A stretch of DNA of 64,000 nucleotides, from NCBI GenBank assembly GCA_037039685.1, contig JAWNGF010000001.1, positions 1,550,001-1,614,000 of the forward strand, given 5' to 3'. The stretch's first letter is position 1; each line of letters starts with the position of its first letter. The position numbers were made by a program, and so were the translations under genes. Below the pieces are notes generated by a model, which was not told the DNA's origin, searched no databases, and worked only from the letters and a program-made list of their open reading frames with translations. This DNA comes from Ceratobasidium sp. AG-K. Taxonomy: Eukaryota; Basidiomycota; Agaricomycetes; Cantharellales; Ceratobasidiaceae. Of this stretch, positions 24,389 to 35,860 are shown piece by piece.

Positions 24389-24534
24389 CAGAGTCGTGAA
24401 AGAGTGAGAGAAATCTACACGTGACGGTTGTCAGATTATCATGTGACGTCTATGCAAATCTCAAGCGCCCGGATTTACCAATCGCCATGAGCTTAATTTC
24501 ACGTGACACTCCCCCAATCCTCCACGCAAGGGAG
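24389..24534. promoter_or_regulatory. Short bidirectional promoter with three CACGTGAC-type boxes
   Basis: Only 146 nt separate the start codons of the giant repeat gene (-) and the TGL lipase (+). It contains CACGTGAC at 24418-24425, CATGTGAC at 24440-24447 and CACGTGAC at 24500-24507. CACGTG is the core bound by bHLH factors such as Cbf1; the factor here is not known. Confidence 0.65.
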
Positions 24535-27500
24535 ATGACGTCCAACGACGAGCCCAGCTTTCTCGAAGCCGAGCTCAGGCGTGACTATATCAATGAAGAG
24601 TAAGTGGCCAATTTATTCCCATATTAAATCTAATTGTTTTCAGTCATATTTTATCCTTTGCCAAAGCACTCGAGGCTGATGAGTTGTCGACTCTCGACGC
24701 AGATTCATCTCCCTCCATTCCCGGCACCCCTCGCCCCTCCCATGAACGCATCCGAAAGGTCTCTGCACTCAGTGACTTTGCCCCTATCAATCAACGAGTG
24801 AAGCGGTAAGTGTGTTTCAAGTAGCTCGGAACAATGGCTCATGTGATTCAGACGTCGTCGAGGGATCCTTCCTCCTCGCCGTCGTGAGCTTCTGTACCAC
24901 ATTGTCCGGTGGCCTCTCCTCGTATGCCTTTCGATCGCCATCTCTGATCCCGATGCTGACTACCCACAGGGGATGCTATTCTTGGTCATATTCCTCGAAT
25001 TCTACGCCTATGTCTGGATTAGACAGTGTGTCAACACCCTCGAGTGGCTATTAGCATGTTCGTCCAACCCCATACCAGTCTACACGTAAGCTCACATCAA
25101 CAGGGCGAGGACAAAAGGGGAAGCTTAGAGCCAACCTTCGTCAAGCTCGAACCTATGAAGACTGGAAGGAAGCTGCTCGGGTCATGGACGAATATCTTGG
25201 CTTTGATGAGTGGAAGCAGGTGCGTCCGTAGGCGTTCTATTCTGAACACGGCTCATGCCTCTTCAGGTTGATGAGGATCCGTATTACGACTGGACACTAG
25301 TCAAGAAGGTAAGCTCATCTTTCCTGATTTAGGCACCCAAGCCCGTTCTAATCCCACTACTCAGGTATACCGCTCCCTTCGCTCTTTCCGAGCAAAGGAC
25401 GATGCACGAGGAGTACTAGGTGTACTCGAAGTCTGCATTCGTGCTAACTTTGCCGGCATTGAGAGCACCCGTATCTACAGCGAAGTATGTCCCACGTCTC
25501 TCTTGTTACCCAGATACTAACCTCCCCTCAGACATTCCTAGGCACCAAAAAACTCATTGAATCCTACCTCGACGAGGTAACCTCTGCCCTCGCCTATATC
25601 CGCGAAACACCCCAACTCTCTCCCGAAGAGAAACGTCGTTTCTTCCGTTCAGCTAACAAGAATCTCGGCGCTTCTGCTCTCTGCCTCTCGGGGGGTGCCT
25701 CATTTGGTTATTATCATTTCGGTGTCGTGAGGGCGTTTCTGGATGCTGGTCTAATGCCTCGGGTCGTTGCGGGAACGAGTGCAGGTGGATTGGTTGCTGC
25801 ACTGGTGTGTACGCGAACGGACGCCGAGTTGAAGGAACTGTTGGTCCCCCAGCTGGCAGAGAGGATTACCGCTTGCGAAGAGCCTATACGAGTGTGGTTC
25901 AAACGGTTTAGGATGACGGGAGCTCGGTTTGACACTCCCCAATGGGCTAGAAAGGTGCGCTCCGCGTCATGGGTGTCATACAAACCCTGACGATCACAAT
26001 TGGTCAGGCATGCTGGTTCACTCGCGGCTCGCTCACATTTCGGGAGGCCTACCAACGCACTGGCCGCGTACTCAATGTCTCCGTTATCCCATTCGACCAA
26101 CACTCGCCGACAAAACTGCTTAACCATCTCACCGCGCCTGATTGCCTCATCTGGAGGTGTGTTTGCCTCGTTTGCCTCTTACGTATTGTATACCTCACAC
26201 CGAGTAGTGCGATCATAGCGAGCGCTGCTGTGCCAGGCATTCTTAACCCTGTTGTATTGATGCACAAGACCAAGTCGGGTGCCATTGTGCCGTGGAATTA
26301 TGGGTCAAGGTTCAAGGACGGGAGTCTAAGGCTAGTTGAACCAATCATGTCCTTGCGTTTTCACTAAATCTAGGACGTTTGTAGAGTAGACATTCCTTTG
26401 CAAAGTCTCAACATGCTATTCAACGGTACGCTAGCCTACTCTGTATCGGTGATCCTCGTATTCACTTGGTTACAATAGTAAACCATCCGATCGTATCTCA
26501 AGTCAACCCCCACGTTCATTTGTTCTTTTTTGCTCCTCGTGGATCCGCCGGAAAACCAGTTGCACATCGTAAAGGAAAAGGTTAGCGCTCTGATTCAGCC
26601 CGCAGCCAACTGATCTAACAGAGAGCCCAAATGAACAGGCTGGCGAGGCGGATTCCTCCTCTCTGCAGCAGAACAATACTTGAAACTTGAGCTGACCAAG
26701 AACTTCAAGGCAAGCTGGCATCACTGATACCTTACGAGGCTGGTCTAACGGGCATGCTAGGTTATTCGTGACTTGGAGCTCCTTCCACGGTTGTTGGGGC
26801 AGGACTGGTCTGGAGTATTTACGCAACGGTTTGAAGGGTCTGTGACAATCTGGCCAAGGACTAGACTAAGGGTGCGCTCGTTTTCTGAGCGTTTGGCTGT
26901 TAAACTATACTTATGCTGGGTATTCAGGATTGGCTTAACATCCTCAGGTGAGAAAGTGTTCCCTGGTCAAGTACCGTCGAGGTATTAATACACATGTATA
27001 GTGATCCGGATGAGAAAGAACTAGAACGCATGATGTCGGTCGGCCAACGCGTAACCTGGCCCAAGGTAAGCCAGCCTCTAACCAACCTATAGTCTGGTCT
27101 GACCTGTCTCTAGCTCCATCTAATCGAGAACCGAACCCGTCTCGAACGCGAAATTTACAAAGGCCGCAAAGCGTTCCGCCAAACTGGCCCTGCTCCCAGC
27201 CGCCCAACGGCTCCAGACGTGGACTTTAGTGCCGACGCAGGACCGAGCACCAACGAAATCCTTTCTCCAACGCCCAACGAGAACAAGCGATTCGACCTGG
27301 ACGAGACTGCAGCTGGTACTACCGCAGGCATCGTCGAGGCCGAAAAGCTAAATGGAGGGTTCAAGAGAGCTGAAGGCCATGTCAAGAACAAACTACTAGA
27401 CATTGGAGACGACTCTTTTGGTGATGGGGACGAACAACTGCCCGTTGACTCGGAAGCCGAGCGGAACTTTGCTGCTGGCTCTCAAAGGTTCTTCAAGCGA

Positions 27501-27881
27501 CCCCATCACCACCACCACCTTGGCCGGGACGTTGCTGCTCGATTGCATGCATATGATGATGCTTCACTCCGACCTCCAAATAACGACAACCCCAGCTCTG
27601 GATCCCTGCGGCATCGAGGGGCACCGACGCCTTCGCCCCCGTTGCAAGCGCCTGCCCCTCGGCCAGGGCATACTCGCACACCTAGTTTTATGGAGCGGTT
27701 CAGGAAGAGTCCGCTCTCTGCACTGTCGTTTCGAAGTCGTAGCCCAGCACCAAGGAATACTGTGCGGGATGATGATGGGTGGAGCGAGAGTACCAGTTCA
27801 AGCAGTGAGGAAGAGTGGCTGGGTGGCTTATCCCCTGCTGCGAGTATGAGGCCCAAGAGGGATTTGCCCGAGGAGGATTAG
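24535..27881 (+). CDS. Patatin-type triacylglycerol lipase, TGL3/4/5 family
   Basis: About 15 exons. The first ones are 24535-24599, 24644-24805, 24852-24921, 24970-25057, 25104-25219, 25267-25308, 25365-25484, 25532-25954, 26007-26155, 26208-26330 and 26385-26425. Lipid-droplet lipase and acyltransferase family. The protein has a membrane-associated hairpin (GMLFLVIFLEFYAYVWI), the family block WKEAARVMDEYLGFDEWK, the oxyanion loop CLSGGASFGYYHFG, nucleophile motif GTSAG, catalytic dyad Asp in FKDGSLRVDIP, and IVSQVNPHVHLF. The C-terminal third is a low-complexity tail with Ser-rich and acidic parts. Two introns appear to use GC donors (26331-26384 and 26710-26760). An upstream in-frame ATG at 24487 would add 16 residues; 24535 is preferred. 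Shares its short promoter with the repeat gene. Confidence 0.88.
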
Positions 27882-28034
27882 CATTCGTTCGAGATTTGAT
27901 CCATAATAATGTCCAGTGGGAGCATTTTGTAAATAAATATACCAAACACTTCAAGCATAGCCACAGGGCAAGTCTGATGTAATTGGAATTGGATTCTAAT
28001 TTTCATCCCGACTACACTCTGATCACTCACCACC

Positions 28035-28859
28035 ATGGGCAAGTCCGACAAGGCGGAGAAGAAATCCAAAAAAGAGAAGCCCACTGTTGTTGACGCTGAC
28101 GAGGAGGGTGATGTCTCCATGGCCGTCCAAGAGGCTGCTGCGGTTGAGGTTGTAAAGGTTGGTTGGCCGTATGAGCTTGATGAGCAGGTGCTTATCGTTG
28201 CGGGGTATAGGAGAAGAAGGTGAAGAAAGAAAAGGACGAGAAGGAGACCATTGTTGTGCCGATAGAGGAGGTGGGTTAACTAGCTGAGACTTTGTGGTGC
28301 AAGTGAACTTACCAGCTGCTGCAGTTGTCGCCGATAGCGCACCCTTTGGCAGGCAAGAAGCTCGTGAAGAAATTACACAAGACGGTCAAGAAAGGTACAT
28401 TGAGCTCCGCCCACTCGCTATCTAGCATTTGACATGAATCTCCGCAGCCTCGAAGGTTAGACAGGTCAAGCGCGGTGTAAAGGAAGTAGTGAAAAGCATA
28501 CGGAAGGGAGAGAAAGGGTAAGCTAGCCGATTGACCATTGTTTGCCTTTCTGAGAGCCTATTAGCCTTTTGATCCTTGCTGCGGACATTACTCCTATCGA
28601 CATCATCTCGCATCTGCCTGTCATGGCCGAGGACGCATCCATTCCTTACGTCTTTGTCGCATCAAAGGAAGAGCTCGGCCAGGCTAGCTCCACAAAGCGA
28701 CCAACGAGTTGCGTGCTTGTATGCCCGGACGCAAAAAAGAAGAGGAAAAAGGTAGAAGGGCAGGAGGGTATGGTTGAAAGCAAGGACGATGATTATAGGG
28801 AGCTATTTGAGGAGGTGCAAACCGAGGTCAAGGCACTGGATGAGCAAGTCCAGTATTAG
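28035..28859 (+). CDS. NHP2: H/ACA snoRNP protein Nhp2 (L7Ae family)
   Basis: Five exons (28035-28157, 28211-28270, 28325-28394, 28449-28517, 28565-28859). Nhp2 binds H/ACA guide RNAs in the nucleolar pseudouridylation complex and telomerase-type RNAs. The N-terminus is a Lys/Glu-rich extension (KSDKAEKKSKKEKP). The L7Ae fold follows: LAGKKLVKKLHKTVKK, then VKRGVKEVVKSIRKGEKG and LLILAADITPIDIISHLPVM, VPYVFVASKEELGQA-like strand and helix. The C-terminus adds a second Lys-rich patch and an acidic tail that are longer than in yeast Nhp2. Every intron joins in phase. Confidence 0.9.
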
Positions 28860-29158
28860 CTAAAATTCGGGAAATGTGTACGCATAAACCCACGTCTGAG
28901 GGCTATAACGCCTGCAAGCTGGACTTTTTACTGTCAAACAGTAGTGTAATTTTATCATTTTGCTCTAGTTTGAATTGGAGTAAATAACAGCCGAAAATGG
29001 TAATAAACCTATTGGATCAATCCCATTTAGGTGCCACGTTGATTTCCTAAATTTCTCCCGAACTACCACCGTAGGAAAAAAAGTCTACTCTAAGCATCGC
29101 GCTCAGCTCTTCGATCTCCGGCTCCGCCTATCCGTCTATCGTCGCCGTCACTGCCAAT

Positions 29159-31018
29159 ATGCCTCCTGCCGCCGCTTCCAAAAAGGATCAGAAGAAAGCA
29201 GCTCCCACTGCCAAACCTGGTGCCAACACTGGCGCTGCCAAATCGACTCCCGTTGCAGTTGCTACCACTGTCGAAGACGTGCCCAGGGTTGCTGGCGGAC
29301 GACCGGACCAGGCTGCATTTAATGCCCAGCAGGATGCCTTGAAAAAGGAAATCGATGGCGTACAGGCCAAGCTGGTGCGTCGCGCGATGATTACATGAAT
29401 ATACGCGCTGACATACATTCGCGTTTTAGAGCGCGGTCAAGGAGAAAATCGGGTCCCTGGGCAAAGGCGGCGCTGCTAACGAACGCAAGAACGAGCTCAA
29501 GGCCAAGCTTGACGAGCTCCGTTCGCAGCAGGCCGGCAACAAGGGCTCCCGCAGCCAGATTCTGGACAGCTTGAAGGCTTTGCAAGAGGAGAATCAGAAA
29601 AAGGTGTGCCCTTATTTCGATCGCGCTCGAACTTTTTTTGACACGCATGTATAGATCAAGGAACTACAGGCAGCCAAGAGCAAGCTTCCGTACAAGACCG
29701 CTCAGGAGGTTGATAATCAGATCAAGTGTGTACATTTCTGTTGATGGGATACGTGTAATAACCCTGCATACAGGAAGCTTGATGCTCAGGTCGAGAGCGG
29801 CAACATGAAGATTGCTGACGAAAAACGCGCCCTGGCCGAGATCACTCAGCTCAAGCGCTCTCGCAAGGTCGTTGAAGGATTCCAGGCTGATGAGGACGCG
29901 ATCCAAGCCAACAAGGCCCAGATCGAAGAGTACAAGCAGCAGCTCGACGATCCCGAGGCCAAGGCCGTCTCGGAACGCTTCGACGCCGTCAAGAAGGAAT
30001 TGGACGAGATTAAAAAGGAGCAAGACGATGCATATGCCTCGCGCAACGTGATTTATGATGAGCGCAACCAGCTCAGCGCACAGCTCGACGAGTTGTACCA
30101 GAAGAAGCGCGATTCGAACGCTGCGTTCCGCGAGGCCAATGACCGCTTCTATACCAAGCTCAATGAAGAACGTGCACGTAGGCAGGAGCGCCATAAGCAA
30201 GAGCGACTACGGGAAGAAGCACAGAGGCGCAAGGATCGTGCCCAGCAAATCCGCGAAGAGGCTGAGATTCCTGCATTCCAGCTCGAGATTGAAGATTGCC
30301 AGACCTTGATTGGTACGTACCATTCGTCTGCTCGATACCCTAGCTAATGCTTCACAGACCTATTTTCGGGCAAGATCACTGGTGCGGCGGCTGACAACAA
30401 GGTCTCAACCTCGAAAGCTTCAGGCAACCTTGCCAACGTACCTGAACTCTCGCTCCGTCAAGTTGAAGCCGACCCAGCCCTCGTTCCTATCAAAAAGAAA
30501 GGCCAGGAGGAAGAAAACTACTTTGTCGCCAAGAAGAAAAAGGCTCCCGGCGGCAAGCCCACGCCAGCTCCCGCACCACCCGCACCAGCGCCGAAACCAG
30601 AGGACCGGTTCAACGTGTCATTCTCGACGCTCACTGCCCTCGGCACACTCTCGATTCCTCCGCCGTCGTCCAACGCAGACGTGGAACGATGCATTGCAGA
30701 TCTGCAGAAAAAGAAGGACTGGTTTGTAGCTAACCAAAAAGTACGTATTCCGCCCGTGTTGCCATGAGAGCCAATGCTGACCGAACTCGATTACAGCGCG
30801 TGACGGCTGAAAAGATCGCCAAGGCTGATGCAGAGATTGCTAAACTCGAGGCTTTGGAAAATGGCGCCAATGGTCACTCGGCTGAGGTGCCCAACGGCAA
30901 CGGCGAGAACCCGGCCGAGCCGACGCATACCCCCGCCGCGACCGACGCGGTGTCCACAACTGTCCCGTCCGAGGAGGTTGACCAAAAGCTTGAGGAGGTC
31001 AAGGAGGAAGAGGCCTGA
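29159..31018 (+). CDS. BFR1: Bfr1-like mRNP coiled-coil protein
   Basis: Seven exons (29159-29374, 29430-29603, 29655-29725, 29774-30312, 30358-30740, 30797-31018). Yeast Bfr1 associates with polyribosomes and ER-bound mRNPs and affects nuclear segregation. Seen here: an Ala/Lys-rich N-terminus, then a long coiled coil (KIGSLGKGGAANERKNELKA, KLPYKTAQEVDNQIKKLDAQ, EITQLKRSRKVVEGFQADED) with the Bfr1-typical Lys-Leu-Pro-Tyr and DIPR-like turn regions. Next come a DLFSGK segment, a Lys-rich link (EEENYFVAKKKKAP) and a Pro/Ala hinge. A C-terminal conserved helix (LGTLSIPPPSSNADVERCIA) precedes an acidic tail. Same strand as NHP2, 299 nt downstream. Confidence 0.85.
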
Positions 31019-31421
31019 ATCTATAGTCTTGTATGATATCTTGCATAATACCTTGTAACATTTTCTTGGGATACACATTATTCACAGATTAATGAGTGAG
31101 ATTTAGACAAAATTGGATTGATTAGCTCCTGGGCGTTTTCAGGCGTCCAGAAGCTGTGGTATCACTAGAACAAGTACAGCTTAGCCGATGGGAAGCGAAA
31201 CAAATAATAGGAAGAAACCCAAGAGCCGACCTAGTCAACAAACAGACGAGCAAAAAAAACGAAATAAAGAATGTCCGCTCTCGCTATGCGAGGGGAAAGT
31301 ACACGGGAGAAGAACGAGTGGATAGCGGATCCGCCGCCGTCTGAGAATAATAACACGAAGCAAAGAAGATATTAACATCATGCGCGCGCGAGGCCTCTAT
31401 GTTCACTCATCCTCGTCAGAC
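31019..31421. other. Convergent spacer
   Basis: 3' flanks of BFR1 (+) and the RFX gene (-). No supported coding frame. Confidence 0.5.
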
Positions 31422-34263
31422 CTAGTGAGTTGGGTGCTCGTTCTTGATACCCTCAGCAGGCTCTGGCGATCCATTCGTCGACGGAGGGTGGGAGACATCT
31501 TGCGAAAACGACGCGAGGTCGAACCCGCCCGGTCCTCCAAATTCGCCAAACCCGACCTGGTTGTTGAGCTCGGGTTGGGATTGGTTAAATCCCATCTCGC
31601 CATAGGGACCCGAGTGGTGGAACGCCGAAGCGCCGGCGTCAAGCGAGGCAGGGAAGCTTTCGTTGAGCGCGGCAAGCATGCTCGACGTCGTGGGCGTGAG
31701 ATGGCTCTGCATTCGCGCATCCATGGCGTTGGCAAAGTCGGGCGGGGCGAGCGAGTCCTGTTCGTTCATGGGAGACATGGTGAAGAATTGCTGCTGAATC
31801 ACGGGCTCGACAGAGGCGGCCACCGAGTTGGTCGAGAGCGCGACGGTGCGCAAGACGTTCAACGCAATCCAATCACTGCCGAAATGTTAATGGCCGACAC
31901 AGGCGGAGATACAGGGACTGCTTACTCCATAAACAGCTTCAAAATCTGGAACGCGCCAAATGCCGGATCACTGCGAATCGTCTGCGGTCCATCAGAATAT
32001 GGCACGCTAGAAGAGAGGAACAGACGTACCAAATCACGCATGATCTGGCTTGTGACATACTGCCAGCGAATGAGGACGCTGCGCGAGCTCATGGTCGCCC
32101 GGGCTTCTTGGTTCGCGCCGAGTCCGTGACCACCCATCAGACGTTCGCAGCAGCTATCAGCCCACGCCATGACATCCCGAACAGGTTCTGTTGAGGCCGC
32201 AAGTCCATCGAGGAGGGTCGTGAAATCAACCTCGAGCAGTTGAACAAGGTCTTCGTGTCTGCAGTTGCACACGAGCGCCGACTGGTTCCTAACCGATTCG
32301 AAATCAATGTCTCGCCAGGACCGGCGCATATCCGACAGTTGCTTGGGGTTGGTGAGAACCGAGGACAACGCCTGAGTGACTTGGAAAATGTCCAGGAAGC
32401 GCACTAGAGCCGAATTAGCCGAGCCCACCGGAGTTAAAACTCTACTTACAAACAAGGTGGCCGAAGCGAGCACCCAACTCCACCTTCGGTTCCACAAAGG
32501 TTGAACCAAAGTTTTCCAACGCGACCAATAGAATTTTTTCCATCTTATCGGCTAATTGGCGCAGGCTAGTGAGCGCCTGGGGCGGAATAGGAGCCAACAC
32601 TTGGGATCGGAGGACTTCAAGAATTTCCTATTACAGGATGTGGCGTTAGACAAGGCTCCGGTGACGACAAAGGACACTCACATCGTATACCATGGCATCC
32701 GCCTTGGCCATAAGTCCGGCCACTGCGGGGGCGTGCACAACTTCGCGGTGGTCGCCGCTAAGCCCGGCCCAGAATGTTCGGAGGTGAATCTCGAATTGGT
32801 CGAACCGGAAAGTGCGGACACTGTCCATCAGGCCATCGAGATGCGCCTCGAACCAGCGCCAGACTTCGCGAGCAGCGACATTTTGAGGAGAGGTAGTCGA
32901 AGCATTGGGACCAAGCGCCTCTTCAATATTGGGGAATCCAGGCAAAAGTCTAACAGAGACATGGGGTTGTGGCGCGGCATAGGGAGTCGTATCCTTGGGA
33001 ATCGTGGTCGAGGGCGATCGAGCAGTGTCGTCGGTGGTGTTCTTTCGGCTGCGGATCTGGGCAGGAGGGAAGGCGTCGGTAGGTTTGCGCGCGCCTTGAG
33101 CGGCAGAGAGCAGCGTGTTGGTCGTAGGGGTTTTGTCATCGAGCGAAGGTCCGACACCGAGCTTTGCCTCGAGACCCAAGCTGAGCGACGTCTGGCGCGA
33201 AGAGGGGGCGGCAGGCTCTGACTCGTCTTCGTCTTCGTCTTCTTCCGAGCGCGCGTCACTTCCAGACTGGGACGAGCTGGCGGCACGCATCGACATGGCC
33301 ATTTGCGCCTGCTGGTTGGACTTGCGGATAAACTCTTGCAGAAACGCAACCTCGGTCGCCGTTACAGGACGGATTCCGCAGTCTGGAAAGATGAGAACCA
33401 GCCTAGACCGAAACAAGGCAACTTACAGTGGTACTTGGAGTTGCCTCGGACACCTAGGCGGCGCGTCTTGATGGCGGGGAAGCATAGACGGATGGCCTTG
33501 CCCAATGTGGCGGTATTGATGTGGGGGATGCCATGCACGTCACAGATGTTGCGGTACGAGTTGTAGAGACCTTGGCGGGGGACATTGCCGTCCGCGTACT
33601 GGGCATAGTTGGCGGTAAGCCTGAAAATCGTCAGAAAACAGTTTTAAGGCGCGCAAATATTACCAAAACCTACCAGGCTTGGACGAAGATCTGCTTGGCA
33701 CGATCGGAAGCACTCGTGGTGGTGGCTGCGCGGACGTTGGCGGCGAGCTGCTCGAGCTGCTGGGTAGGGCCGAGGGCCATCTGCCCAAAGCCCGCGGCGG
33801 CCTGCATGGCCTCGGGGCTGATCGACGGGCCATCGACAAACATGCTGCCGTAATCTGGTTGTGCGAAAAATGCAGCCATGTCCTCTGCCTCGCTCGAGCT
33901 GGATCGCAGCGACTCGGAGCCCGAAAGCATGCCGTCCTCACGCCCATACGGCGACGACTGAGCACGTGCCCTGCGGATGTGGGTCGACCGGCTGATGTGG
34001 TTCTTGTAGTTGTTCATCGACGGAGGCGAGTCAGCAGGGGTGTGGAGGGTGGGGGCGAGCGAATATGTGGAAGCGCCGGAAGAATGGCGGGTATGTGCGG
34101 GCGGGATGTGCGGGTGGCGGTGCAAGTAGAGCTCGTCGTGGGACATGAATGGGACGCCAGACAGCGACGAGGACGACGCAGATGATGCGGAACGCGAGTG
34201 CGATGGAAACTGCGTGTGCTCAAATGGCAGGTTGGCGAGCATGGAGAGAGAAGGCGAGGCCAT
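31422..34263 (-). CDS. RFX-family transcription factor
   Basis: Seven exons: 34263-33674, 33620-33427, 33382-32682, 32628-32450 and three more down to 31422, including an in-frame 48-nt intron near 32030 with a good gtacgt donor. The winged-helix RFX DNA-binding domain sits at about residues 190-270: AKQIFVQAWLTANYAQYADG, VPRQGLYNSYRNICDVHGI, LGKAIRLCFPAIKTRRLGVR, GNSKYHYCGI. It is preceded by a Ser/His-rich activation-type region and followed by an acidic Ser stretch and a helical dimerisation-like domain (RFLDIFQVTQALSSVLTNPK, QYVTSQIMRDL). Fungal RFX factors include Crt1/Rfx1 (DNA-damage response) and CPCR1 (secondary metabolism); which role applies here is not visible. The start ATG follows a promoter with CACGTGAC boxes. 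Confidence 0.9.
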
Positions 34264-35860
34264 GCAAAAAGCGAATGATACAAGCGGACCAGCCGCAGAG
34301 AGAGAGGCTGGGAAGTGGTATTAACGAGTGTTGGGCGAAGGTATAAGGCTGCTGAGCTCCAGCAATGACTATACACTCTCGGGTCGATGAGTTGCTGCCT
34401 TGACGACCGTCGGGTTTATGTGTGTTCTGAGGACCGGCCCTGAGCAGCCCTAGCTTCCGTCCGCCGTTCCATTCCATTGTTCTTCCAATGTTCGCACACT
34501 CGCATATACCTCTCTTTCGTCTCATATTACTACGCCCTCGTATGCATGTCCTTTGCTCATCGTATGCCGCCTGCACACTGCCTAGACGCGCCTGCTCACC
34601 GCTCTCCAACACCACTGATCAACACGTGAACTGATCGCTCGCCACCTCACGTGACGTACATCTTCCGCTTCCGGCTAGCTGAAACACGCCGTTTCAGCTG
34701 AATGTCTCGATTCGGCAAGTGCCCTCACCTTTATCTCAGCATACACATCCTCGGCTTGGGTCATCGCCCACCGATTTGCGAGAGGGAAACAGATGCGCGG
34801 CAATCACCCGCCTATAGGTTGGTCAACTCTGGATCCGCTCTCGGTCCCTCCCGCCCACGCCGTGAGTAATTACTACTGGCTTGATCGCCCGGTTCATGCT
34901 AAACTTTGACTTGTAATTTGGCCACGCTCAGTTTACCCCGCCCAGCCGGATGCATACGGTCAATGAATATTCCGTGCATCTAGCTCATTTCATCCCATAC
35001 GCGCAGGAACTTCATCATTTCACCCCCGAGCGCCAATTCTTGAGACACCATGCGCCCTCAAAACATATCAGCCTTGAACCTGATTCTCGACCTCGAACCT
35101 TGTCTGAAATGCGATGCCCCCACCGACCCGATGAGGCTCCCATCGCGCGAGCGCCACAATTTGTGTCCCCCTCTGCTCCTGTCTCAGGATTGCTCACCGT
35201 GGCGCGCACAAATCAGAATTTAATTTCAGCGTCGGCATCCACGCGGTCCGAGAAGGGGGGTATGAATCGATCATGAGTCTTTCCTCGGCGACGCACCCTA
35301 ACGACCGACCGCATTCGACCATGCTAAACGCCCCAGAGTCGGGACTCGACCTCGGTGAAGGTGGACATCATGATCGTCAATGGCGAGTACCAGCTCTGCA
35401 CTGGCCAGCTGCACTCTCCACTACATCATGCCTCCACGCTGCCAAGTAGGTTAGAAGTACGTACAGGCACAAAAGGCACAAAAGCCGCATTTTGCATACG
35501 TACATCCCCCAAACCAGGACCCGAAATGAAATCAACGTGGTCCACGCCCGGAAATTCGCTGCCAGCGATCGCGCCTGGCAGATCAGTGATCATCCGTACG
35601 TCCGTACTGACGGGCGCCACACTCGCCGACGCTCACGACCAACATCCCGGTGATGGCATACGGCACATTCATCGAAATGTTTGTTCTGATACCCGAAGCA
35701 GCGCATCAAACAGGGACACAGTTCTGCCTTGATGGGCAACTCGGTCTCGTTCCCCTCGCCTATACTGTTTGAATATTTGTAAAATTGGATATCACGCATA
35801 TACACGGTTCTGTTGGCTGAACCTTGTTCCACCGCCACAGACTCCAAGCCTAATCCGAGC
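34264..35860. promoter_or_regulatory. RFX upstream region and spacer
   Basis: Nearly 1.6 kb between the RFX start codon and the 3' end of PPN1, both on the minus strand. CACGTGA at 34623-34629 and CACGTGAC at 34648-34655 lie about 360-390 nt before the RFX ATG. Several open frames of 60-125 codons occur on both strands, but none shows a family motif or clean splice structure. A short lineage-specific gene in 34900-35750 cannot be excluded. Confidence 0.4.

Noticed and set aside
26010..26285. Minus-strand frames inside the lipase gene
   Set aside because: Shadows of the patatin exons.
34900..35750. Possible small gene between RFX and PPN1
   Set aside because: Frames on both strands are open but none has splice logic, domain or codon bias; left as spacer.
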